Positions 41,364 to 53,600 of a stretch of DNA of 64,000 nucleotides are shown one piece after another. The notes beneath the pieces are model-generated. The model was given only the letters and a program-made list of their open reading frames with translations, searched no databases and was not told the origin of the DNA. Within the stretch, counting starts at the first letter, position 1, and each line of letters begins with the position of its first letter. The DNA is from Cruorifilaria tuberocauda (taxonomy: Eukaryota > Nematoda > Chromadorea > Rhabditida > Onchocercidae): assembly GCA_013365365.1 (NCBI GenBank), contig JABVXU010000231.1:1-64000 (forward strand), written 5' to 3'. A program made the position numbers and the translations under genes.

Positions 41364-44300
41364 ACATTTATTTTATTTTCGGTATATTGTTACGGTTGTA
41401 GGGAATCAAATGGACATAAAAGTTCCCGAATCTTTCTTTAAAGCGCTAAAATAATACGATAGAAATCATCGAATGTTCAAAATCTGTGTAATGGAGAATC
41501 CCTCTGCTTAGTAGAAAAAATATCCGGAATATGATTCTTAATAAACGATATTCCTAATGATATTTTTTATAATTTTCTAAAGTTGTATTAATTTAAGGAA
41601 GTTGAATACTATTTATAATTGAGCTCACATTTTTTGATAGCTCATATTGTATAATATCATTATCTGTTGTAGTACTCTACTTTTCCATTTAAAATTGCCG
41701 GTATTCATATATGAAATGGATTTTGGATAGAATTTTTTCCAAAGGTCATCAAGATATTAGATATTTTGCTAATTATGTATTGCCTTTGCTGTTTATTTCA
41801 GTAGCAGAATACATGTTGAATTTGTAAGTGAAGCAGTAATTCCAAAAACGTTATATAATAAATGTTATAAATCACAAAGTGTATTTTGGCATAAATACTC
41901 GCAAGGAGGAAAACGAGTTGTTGTTTCTGGTTAAAGGTTTTCAATTTGAGAGAGACTGAGTTAAATTATATAAATGATTATCACTGAGGGATAGATTAGA
42001 AAAAAAAGCGAATTCTTCGATCATCTTAGGTGGTATTCAGTGATAATTGCTTCTGTGGAGATTGTGCAATACTGTATGACAGTATATCTTATTTTTTGAT
42101 GATTAATATTTAATACTAAGTAAGATAGATAAATCATAATTTTTCATGTTTAGCAGAAGAAAATTTCACATAATTTCAATCTCGGTGCATATTAACAAAC
42201 GAGCAAAATGGTTCCTTCATGAAGTTGATTCCTTCATTTTTCACTTTTTAGAACTTATTCGGGAATTGTAGAATTCGAAAATGCCAATGAATTTCTGGAA
42301 GTCATTCACAGAGTAACTCAGTCAGAAGGGGAAATCGTTGATCAATTCTTTCAGCATATAATTAGAAAAGAGGAATGAACGAAGAGATTAACGTCGCTGA
42401 AATGGATTCTAATCTAAAATGGAACACAAAGCAGTGAAGGAAATAAGTTTTGGAATATTCGAAGTTTTCAAGAAACCAATAGTTTTCATGGAAACATGCC
42501 GGCAGTTGCGTTTTCCTATAGAATTTTGAAATTTTCAATAGTTCCATTCTCTGCAACAATTGGATATTGTTAGTGCTAACAATTCTTTCTCTGATCTATC
42601 CGGAATTTTTGATTCCCGTGTGGTTAGTTGAGGAATTGAAATGTTCGACCAGCAAAATACTATTCAAAAGAGTGAAATTTGATGATTTGAAATGCAGTAA
42701 ATAATTTTGCTTACAGTGATCTCCAATGATTTAATATTTCGGAAGAGGTTATGTTCATAGATTTGTTGAAATTTTTCTTAGGCTATATGTAAACTGTATA
42801 AAACCATAGCATATTTAATTACAAACGAAAATAAAATGAAAATTCATCTCTATACCGTCGATGAATCACTGTACAATTTACAAAAGGTTGACGTCATCAT
42901 CCGGTAGATTATAACTGACTCTCTTATTCACATTCGATTTTTTCCTGTTTTCTCTATCGCAGTGAAAAAAAAGAAATATTGATAACATACGGTACTGATC
43001 AAATTTCAGTTTTCATGATAAAACGTCAAATGCAAATGAGAAATTTCACGAAAAATCTATTTTGAAAATATTAGCAATAAAATATGCCACATTCATCAGA
43101 AATGGATGCAATTTAGGACAGAAATCGATGTGCTGACTTCACGACTATGATAATGATAACTAGTTTAGAATCAGAATAACTGATATGCTGATTATGCTGT
43201 ATACGTGATGTACTCTCCGTATTAATCATTTATCAGACGATAATAGTGCTGCTGATTTTGCAATTTCTTTAAAATGAAAAAAAGTCTGCGATCGTTTTGG
43301 TGATAAAGTTTTTCTTCGCTCAAAACATAAGGAAAGGCTTAATATCAGTGTAAATCAAAGTGGTAAAAGTTTTCAACTGACTGAATTATCCTTCTCGCCG
43401 ATCAGGAAGAGTAATAAATTGGAAATGAGTAACACTGTTGAAAATTTCTGCAAGTAATTAACTGTTAAAAACTTTGAATTCATTCTGGTTGTAACATTTT
43501 TATTTTTACTTTAACATTAAACAGTAATTAAGTACGAAATAATATATCAATAGATTTGTTTAAATAAAATTAAATTTATAATGCATGAGATTTTTATTTT
43601 CTATATGTATTTTCATTACCGCAATGAAATTTGCAATTGTTTACTTCAAAAGTTCATTTCCAGGTCTCGTATTAATTTTTAATTCAGCAATATCAATTAT
43701 TGGAACTATTCCCGCCCATTTTTGGATATTGTTGATAAGCGAAGCTTTCCGTTTGAAAATCTTTTTTCCTGACTTGCCATTTCTTCGATTCCGGAATGAT
43801 GGAAATCTTTCAGCTTAGTCAATAGATGATAACTCTTCATCATTCGTTTCAGTTTTTAGAAGTTGAAAATACACGAAAAGGAGCAGATGTACTTCGTCAT
43901 CCGGTTGATGGGACCGATCGGAGGCGGAGCTCGACGTCGAGAAGGACACGGACGACACGAAAACAATCTCGGAGCTATCCACAAGCCGAACCTCCCCTCC
44001 TCCTCCTCTTCTCATTCTCTTTCTCCTCCTTCTTTCGGTCACATTTTTAGTGGCTGCTGTTGCCGTTGTTGCTATTGCTCTGGTTATCCTATTCCATAAT
44101 TCCTGATCAGGTTGCAATCGATCGGATTAAATCCAGTCCGATCCAAGAATTCTTAGTTAAAGTTTGTGCTTTTACCGATCTATACGATTACAATTAGCAA
44201 TTTTATCGCCTTTGTCACAACAATTCATGCTGCTAAATTTCGTTTTGATATAATTTTAGTCAAAATACCTGAATTTCATTTGTCACCAAATTCAACGCTT

Positions 44301-44681
44301 ACAGTATTCTATACATTATATCCTACGTTTGTTATATTTTTTTCTGCTCAATTATATGGCATCTTTTTATGATAATAATTTACAGTTTATCATTTTATCA
44401 GTAGCTTAAGTGAATATTTAAAGTACGTTACTCGAATCGTCACAAGTCAAAATTCAATACTGTTGTGTGAAACAGCTGTTTTCATATTCCAAAATTCTGG
44501 CATATCAACTTTATTTTTTATATAGCTAGATCGATACAGTAAACTGATGCTTTCACGCAATGGATTTTACGTTAATCCCTCCACGCGTTGCCGAAATGTT
44601 AAAATTATCATTATTATATCAAATGGTTATCATTACAGTTATAATTAAAATCAAATTAACCTGTCAATCACAATTAAACAA
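41364..44681. other. Intergenic region between ZDHHC6-type and ETX/MTX2-like genes
   Basis: AT-rich, without a supported gene apart from the weak exon candidate at 43853-44050. A hydrophobic frame at 44166-44372 has no recognisable family and no splice partner. Confidence 0.55.
43853..44050 (+). other. Possible orphan exon, Arg/Ser-rich, in a locally GC-richer patch
   Basis: After a good acceptor (cgtttcag, ending at 43852) a frame stays open for 65 codons: FLEVENTRKGADVLRHPVDG, then an Arg/Ser/Thr-rich stretch (TDRRRSSTSRRTRTTRK), then a Pro/Leu/Ser/Phe-rich end. The base composition differs from the surrounding AT-rich DNA. All of the other frames, including one on the minus strand (43815-44117), are also open, as expected of a GC-rich simple-sequence patch, so coding is not proven. 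I found no convincing partner exon: the stretch at 43585-43818 is open and hydrophobic but looks like AT-rich noise. It could be a terminal exon, a UTR or non-coding. Confidence 0.2.
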
Positions 44682-47600
44682 ATGGCGCAAAGTCATATCG
44701 ATGTTGATTCATTACTAGAAGATTACGCTTGGCGACATTTCAAAGATATTCAAAGTTTACGCAAAACACGTTTGGATGAATTTAAAAGTCTCGAAAGAGA
44801 AGACGTGGAATTTATTTTGGTATGTTTCAAATTCTTTGTATTTTACGACGTGTTGTACATTTGCATATTAAGTGAATTCGTAGGAAAGTAGTAATTTTTG
44901 TTATTATTTCTAAATCTTTGCACTTTGATTTTTCAAATTCATTATCGTTATTAATCATTTTCAAAGTTTTGACAATAATCAATAAAGTTTCCTTTATTAA
45001 ATTCATTATTAACCTTTTCTATAACTATGTCTTAAACAATAATGTTTGCTTAAAGTATCATTTATCATTTTATTAATTAATTAGTATTTCCTGTCATTTT
45101 TATTTAACGTCATTTAACATCATGAAACAATTTCACGTATACTTTGACATTTTGGACGTAATTGGCATTTTTTATTGGAAAGGTAGAAGAAGACTTATTC
45201 GGCTTAATTTCAGGGAAGTTATTCACTAAATTACAAGATTCCCTGTATATTAGACAAAACTGATTGTAATACGAATCTAAAATAATTCCATATATCCGAT
45301 AAAAGCATCAACTATTCCATTTCAATTTTTCAAATTTCAATTTAATACAAACAAAAACTATTGAATTTTTTTTTTTCACTTCATCTAGAAATCCTTCAAA
45401 TTAATTACTAAAATGCTTACTTAAATTACCATTATGTTCTCCAACATTCAATAACGATAGTTGCGCGAAAGAAATCATTTGATATTTATCAAGCAAATAA
45501 AATTTCCAATGAATAATTTTACGCGTCAATAGATCGATTGACTGATATCCACCTCTCGTTCAATTCTTTGATGTTTAACGGTACTGATAGGGAATGTGAG
45601 ATTCTTATCAGATCAGTACAACTGTTCTCATCGCTTGCTGAGACGATGAAACATTCATTCCTTACAAAGAAAAAATATATTTGAATTTATCATTCAAAAA
45701 AAAGAAAGAAATTATACGCAAGTAATTCTCTGATAATTACAAGTGATAAGCAGTGACGTAATCAGGCAGTTGTTTCATTCTTCTTTTTTCTCTTTCTTAC
45801 TCTCCTCAGTTTTTAAAAGATTGAGAAAACAAAGCGAAGCTTCAACTCAAGTGTCAATGTTCATCTATAATCTTCAATTTCGAATTACAAAATTCCTTGA
45901 TTAGACTACTGTTGTATCAGTCACTCATTGAAATGATAAAAATGAAATCGTAAAAGTACGAGCATCAAATGAGCTAATAAAGTCTAGGAGGAATTAATCA
46001 GTGCTTATTGAAATGATTGATTTAAATAACATGAGAGCATTAAGCATTAAATACTTTCGCTTGATTAACTTCTTGTTAACCCATTCAGATGAATTATTAC
46101 GGCTTGTAATGCGATAGGGCATGCAAAGATTCAGATATCATAACCTCTAATGAGAAAGCATCTAAGGATTCAGAATATTACGATTAGATTTATCGGGAAT
46201 TAATCAAGTTAAATTTCATAAAAATCTCAGCAAAATCTGTTCGATTCCCATTGCTTCGTTTATCACTTTCCTGATCTGGGAAACACTTATGATCAAAATC
46301 GTATGAGGCACAATATAACTCTTAACTCATTCATAGAGAGAGAGAGAGAGAGAAGAAATTACTTTCAATGTTGACTTTAACTTATATTCCTATTCCGAAT
46401 TCACTAATCCGATGTTGGGGTAGCATCATATTTCTCAATTATTACTTGAAGAATTTGCAGTATTGCGCTAATCCGGTTGGTAAATAAAGAGTTTAAGCTT
46501 CTCCCTCTCAGTTGTTACCACCTCTTCGTCACGATGAGCGCTCTTGGCAAGTGAGAACATTTTCTCTCCTTCGATGATACCTCTCAGATACATCACTTAC
46601 CTTTCCTCTCCCTCCCTCTCTCTCTCTCTCTCTCTCTCATTCCGTTTCAGAGACACTATCGAATTAAAGTAATTCCTTTAACAATGATGGAAAATTTTTT
46701 CTAAGTAGAAAGAAATTAGAAGAAAATCTATGCTTGAAAATCAATCACTGTTAATTACACTTTAATTATTTTCATTGTTATTAATTATTCAATACATTTC
46801 AATGATTGCAAGTTGCCGAAAATGATGAAACAATTATTAAAAAAATAATTGAAAAAAGGAAATTTAACGATTTTTTTAGGATCAAAACTTTTTTAAATAT
46901 TTTATTTGAATATTTTAAGAGTACTATATAAGTTACTTTATAGAAATTTCAAAATCAAAGTTGGAAATTTGAACAAATTGATCAATAAATGAATGAAATA
47001 TATGTTTAAAGGGAATATTGATTGATATAATTTTTCTCAACTATTTAAATAAATTTTAAGATTTATGTCTAATATCTAGTGATTGCATAATGATAGTAAT
47101 GATTAGAGGGAAAAGAGCGAAGAAGTGAAATCGATTGAAATATGAAAAACATTTTCTGAAGTGGTCGTTTCGGCTGGGAGAAAAACGAAAAGGAAGCTTA
47201 GTGAGCTTAAGCTATCCGTCAATCAAATAGTTGCTTCAGGGCTAAATCCATCCATATTTCCGCCCTACAAATTCAAGATTAATAGCTTGAGGAGGGGAGT
47301 GAAGAAATGCAGGGGAATAATTCCACTATCATTTTCCCGAAGGCAGGTGTTTCCGGTGATAAACTAATGAAAAAACTAAAATTTCTTTACTTAAATTACT
47401 AACATTTCTTCTCAAATAAATTTCTTGAAAAAACCACGGGAATATATGAAAGATTTTTTCTCTGAGAAAAATTTTTGCAGAGATTTTATCGAAATCAATA
47501 AGTAATGGAGCAATATTTTTAGCTTTTAATTGTGGGAAAGTTGGCCAGAAGGCAATAGTAAATAATCATTTTACTTCCACTTACCCCCTGGAAGTAGCAG

Positions 47601-50600
47601 GTGTTTTGAATGATAAAACTAAAAGCATTTGCTTCAATCATTCTCATTTTATTCTCAGTTAGAAAAATAAGTTTATTTATACTCGAAAAAGGATTTTGAA
47701 AAAAGAAACGAAAATAAATTATTAAAAGTTACTAAATTATGCCTCAGTTTTTTTTTCTTTAATTATATGAAATAAATTTTAGACATGTAAGCTTTTCCAT
47801 CTTTTAAATTATATTATCTCTTTTCTCTCTTTTTCGCTAAAATTACACAATGCTATCTGAAAGAGATTATTTTGCAAATGAAATGCAAATTAAAAAAATT
47901 AAGCTAAAGAAATAGGTCTATATCAAAATTATCAATTTCATGAATAATTCGGTATTTTCGTCACTTCAGTGCCTATAAGCTGAAATAAATAAGTGTGCAA
48001 AAAATATTAAGCTGATATCATTGATTATTTCTGCAAAGAAAAACGAAGCTTGTGAAATCAAATTGTAATATTTCATTTCACCTGGCTGTGATATAAGTTA
48101 TTTCCAACAATTTTTATCGTATTGGTTTAATCCTTACAAAAATTTCGAACTTCTGCTTCTAAGATGTTTTATTTTGATTTTTTTCTTGTCGAGATGTCTC
48201 GGAATTCTTTGATTAAAATATCTTAAACTTCCTTCATCAAGATACTTCAAGCTTTTTATATCAAAATACTTCAAACTTCTGTACAGGTAAACTTCTTCAG
48301 ATTGAAATAATCCGAACTTTTCTGCCAAGATATTTGGTCTTCTACAGGTAAAATACCTCAAGCTTTCTCCACAAAATTCTTTGATTTCGAGATTTCCCTG
48401 CCGTGGCACTTTGATTTTCTTTTGCTTTTGCTTCTAATGAATTAAGTGATAGGAATGACAGATTGCTCTGTTTAGCATTCATCGTTCTATAATAAATTCG
48501 TTATCACATTTAATCGATTATGGATGATAAAGAACAAAATTCATATCAATTTAAATACTTTGTTTTAGAAAGCATAAAAAAAAATGTTTCTCATAGTATA
48601 ACTTCAAATTTATGTTCCATTTCATATAATATTAAATAAATATAATTTATCCACCCTGCACGCTTGTTTTAATTTCGGTATTTTCTACAGAAATGAAACT
48701 TTACATTCATTTCACTGATAACGCAATCGATTATCAATAATATCAATTGATATGATCTGATCATAATCTCTCTCTCCTTCTTCCATCTCTGCAAAAAAAG
48801 CTATGAAATGAAAAACTTGTACTGTTGTATATATCTTTCCATTTTCCGCTCTTCCAAATCAAATCAAACATTTCAATATCAGACAGGAACAACAACAACA
48901 ATGAGAGAATAGTGAGTAAAGAATCTCTCGACAGTTCTTTACCATAAAAAGAAAATATTTTAAAAATGTAATGGTACTATTCATTAAACCGAAAATTAGA
49001 ACAACGAGATAGTTTTAATATTTCGAAAAATTTCTTGCTGATAAAATCATCTAGGATTGATTTGTTCCATGAATTAACATCCAGTCACATTTAGTATCAC
49101 TGATTCTACTACAAACAACATGTAATGCCATTGCTTATGCTTAATCACATCTGTCACTTTTAATTAATATTCAAGATGGAAAAGTTAATGCTTCTTCCGA
49201 AGTGTAAAATTATACCTAATAAAGAATTGTTCATGTATAAACATAATTACAAAATAGCCTATTCTTCCACTTTTCAGGAAAACGGAGATTTTCATTTAAA
49301 TGTTTTGAAGAAATAAAATATCGGAAGTTATAAAATAAACAAATTTGGAAAAAGGAAATAAATGGGAAATAGATAGTTAATAGGTTTTGAATGCATTTTA
49401 AATTCTACCTGACTAATACTGTCAAATCGAAGTACCTACGGTTAAAACTTTTCCGGTAACGAATTTATTCCGGTTTGTGATATTCCACATGCCTTTTTGT
49501 CATAGTCAAACTTTTCTCTCCTACTCTTACCCTCTCCCTCTCTCTTTCTATCTCTATTACATGTACTTTGTCTCCTTTTGAATTGAATTTTTTCGCACTG
49601 AGAAGAAAATGAAGTTACCGTAATCGACGACATATGACTACCAGCGCCATCCTATCGTCTTCCATTGTTTGTTTCCCAACTCCCATCAAGTGTCACCCAT
49701 CATCTGATGTCCCCCACCCACCCATCTCCGCCTGGCTCAGTTGTCCTCAATCATCCCCCACCCTCTTCTCCGCCTGGCTCAGTTGTTGCACCACCTCTAA
49801 AACTAATCAATAGTTACGATTGAGGTGAAAATTCAGATTAATTGAGAGATGAGGAGACGAAAATTTATGAGTGGTACTTAATTTAAAGATTTCATAAAAT
49901 CGATTTCATGAATATTTCTGTTTTTCAAAACAATTTTCATCAAAACGCATGTTGATATGAAATTTGGATTTGAATTAGCATCAATCGATAAAACAGCATA
50001 GTTATACAATTCTGTTTTTTATATTTTTCAAAGTTACGGAGGTTTTCTGCGCTTTCCCAAAATGAATAAATTATTTTTGTACTTTTTGAAATGAATAAAT
50101 TAGTCCGTTTGACATGAAATAAAATTCGATTTAAAAATTGAAATTTGATGAAATTCAATAGTGTATTAATTGAAATGAGAATTAAAACATCACATATAAA
50201 ATATCTGAGAAGTTTACATTATAAAAATGAATGAATTAAAAACTTTTTCCCATTAGGTTTTTTAATAGACTACGAGTGTATAAGTAAGTATAAGTATTTG
50301 AAAATCTAATTTTCCAACGATTAAATTGAATGGTACAAGAGATGTGGTTTTTTTTTTTGAAAATATGCTTCAGCAGAGTGAAAATCGATCGGTAAATTAA
50401 TTTTAATTTTAAAGAAAAAAGCCATTAGCGCACATATGCAGTAAATATGAAGAAGGGAATAACCAATAACAATAAAATTTAACTTTACTTTCAGTTTAAT
50501 TACTTTATTAGTAAAATTTACTAAAACATCGATTAATTATCATTTCTTCAATAATTTTCCCTGTACTTTTTTGCCACTTATTGCATCGAAAACGAATTTT

Positions 50601-53600
50601 CTCTTTTAAAGAATTGGTTTGAAATGTTGATTGACCCGAGTAGCATTGACTAACACTTATCACATTAGTCAGGGGAATTCCATTGGGAGGATGAATGGAT
50701 TCGGAACTCAATTAGCATCATTTTAGCATTTTACGACAACTACCGCCAAGTCTTCTGCTTTCTCAGCTATTCAATCTCTCTGCTATAAATCCTTTCACGA
50801 GTTTCACTTTAAGTTACAATTCTCAGCAATTCTATCTGAATCAAAGCAAATTCTCTCGTCCTATTATTTCTGTTAAGATAACATTATCAGTGATAAACAT
50901 TGATAAAATCAAACTGGAAAATGATGAAATTAAATCGAACAGAAATCCTTTTTTTTCATCAAAAATAAGCATTAATTCATAGAATTATTTAAATTTGCAT
51001 ACAAAAGAAGTAAAAGAGTTAAAAACAATACTGAAATTTGATTAAATTTTTGAAATTATTTTATTAACATACTTATCAGTAACATTCAGTGTTTCTAAAA
51101 TTCAGTAATAGAGAATGATAACAACAGAACTGTATTGATCAAAAAAATATTTTACGGCTGAAAATTTGTTTACTAAAGCAATAATAATTTATAAAAGGAA
51201 ATAATTTCTAGCATAATGCATAAAGATTATATGATAACCGAATTGATATGCAAATACGAAAATGTAACGTAATCACGTTAATCACGTTAATCACGTAATG
51301 CAATACTACGGCTGAGATGGATGATTAGAATAACTAACAAAACCATTATATCGTTTCATTTTAACCATTTTAACCATTAAAACCAAGATTAAACTACCAA
51401 TCATGGAAACATAAACAGAGAAGTACCACTGTTCAATCATCTCCGTCACTTCTATTCATCTCTCCTTCAATTTCTCTGCTAACAATTATTTTGATAAGAG
51501 ATATCGCTTTCTTCGAGAGTATTTGTAGCGTAACTGTAAGATAAGCACAACTAGCTTCTATTCTGTTTAGCATACTTGTTTATCCATTTTGTTTATTTAA
51601 ATTTTCTTATTGTTTATGCCAATCCTTACTGTAAGGCTAATATTTGTTTTCTTTTAATATTATCGTAATGTAATTCAGTTTAATTTATCGTATTCTCTTC
51701 TCCTTCTGCAGTCATGCATTTTTTCTCTTTAATTAAATAATTATAGAATCGACGTAAATTAATAATACGAAACGAGGAGCCACAGTATTCTCAGTTGAAC
51801 AGTCAAGGGGCACGTCCATTCACGTTATTCAAGTCAGTCTATACGAATAACACCGATCGACCACAAGAATATTCGTTCAAAACTGAGCGAACGACGGAAA
51901 GTTTATGTTGCGTCATACGAGAACAAGGTTACATGATCGGTGGTGAAGCTGAATTGACACTAAAAACACCATGTTTGTTCTTTTCATTGAAATTTCAAAC
52001 TTTTAAAACCTAAAAAATTCTTAAATTTAAATTTACAACATAACTTTATAAAGATATCACTTAATATTAAGGATAATTTTTATGCAATTCACTTGAGCTG
52101 TCGCACGCTTAACTTATTAACTTATTCGATTTTCGGTTTGTTAACTTATTGTGCATTTGCTTTATAGCTTTTCGGTATTTCTATTTACCAGTCTATCTAT
52201 TATTTTTGTTTGGTGCTTCCCCGGTGTTTTCGTGCACTTCCTTTCCGGTATTTTTGTTTTACTTCACCCGGCATTTCCGTTCATCAGTACTTCGGTCATT
52301 AGATTTTCCCTTAAATATATAGGTGTGAAATGTCAACAAATTTAGTTTCAAAAATGAAGTCAAAGCAATTGCTATATTGGAATGAAACATTTCCAGAATT
52401 TTCTTTTTTCATGAAACTTAATATTCGATTTGTCAATGAACTTGTAGTGTTAAATCCCAAATTCCACTTTAAAATTGTGGTTGAATTTGAATCGTACATT
52501 TTTGTGAATTTAGAAATTAGAAATGGGCAAAGCGGAGAATTGAAATTTGATTAGTTTATTTATTTTCAAACGGCTCAAATTTCATTCTCATAGTCTTAGT
52601 CAAAAGCGGAAAATTGAATAAATTATTGTCAATTTTTTGAGTGTTTTAAAATATTTGGAAATTTTAAAGTAAAAGAATTTGAAATGATTACATTGTGAGA
52701 GATATTTGTGGGAGGTAAGAAACCCCCCACCTGTTATATGAATTCATTAATATAATATATTTGAATAGAGGTAATTAGGAGGGGGGAGAAGAAGGAGAGC
52801 AGAGCAACAACAGAGCGTTTGTTGAGGAATTTTCTCAGAAGGCTTCCCGCTGATTCGCGGAACCTGTCAGCGAAGCGATTCAACTTCAACTATAGTTGTC
52901 GTTAACGATCTCCTTTTCGATGATTCCTTTCGGAAGATGTCACAATGATGATGTTGACAACAAAGGGCAAGAAATGAGGTTATCTTGTCAAGGAGAGTGT
53001 TAAGATAAGTTCGGGAAGTTCAACAGAAAGGAAGAAGGAGAGAGAGAGAGGTAATGAATAGAAGTAAAAGAAATAAGGAAAGAATAGAAATGAGAAATAG
53101 CACCAAGTTAAGAAGCTTACAACTTATGCGGCACCTGCATTGACCTTTTGCCTAATGTTAAAAGTGTCTCCGATTCTCTTCAAATTGAAAATTTCGCTAT
53201 TAAGGGAATTAGATGATAAAGTTTGAGAGGTCAAGGTGATGATGATAATATTCCTGTATTCAATTTTATAAGAACAAAATTTTTGATGGGAGGGGAGGGT
53301 ATCATAAGAATAATTTACAGCAAACGACTCGGAAGAATGCACATGAATTGAAGAGTTGAGGTGTCATGAGGGCTGGTATTAATTGCATATGTCGAAATCA
53401 TGCGTCATTCTCGGAAATAATGATAATCAAAATTTGCATTTAATCATTTCCTTTCTTTTTCTCATCCTAAAAATTGAGGAAAAACTGCAAAATTAAGGGC
53501 TAAAATCGATGAAATTTCATTGATATAAGATTGAAAAAACGCATTTCTCATTCTTTTTTCTCTTTTACAATTCCTTTTTTTCATTTATTTGCCAAGCCTA

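Larger units (their letters stand above)
44820..51746. other. First intron (6.9 kb) of the ETX/MTX2-like gene
   Basis: No nested gene can be supported. It contains GA/CT tracts (46334-46353 and 46605-46638), a small hairpin at about 47165-47186, a degenerate minisatellite at 48130-48400, a GC-rich two-copy repeat at 49725-49786 and a 9-base triplet repeat at 51270-51296. Confidence 0.6.

Noticed and set aside
43815..44117. 100-codon minus-strand frame with poly-Arg and poly-Gly
   Set aside because: Reflects a GC-rich simple-sequence patch; the plus-strand frame has a better acceptor, and neither is proven.
47161..47367. Basic 68-codon frame in the first intron of the ETX/MTX2-like gene
   Set aside because: No initiation or splice context and no family resemblance; its start overlaps a hairpin.
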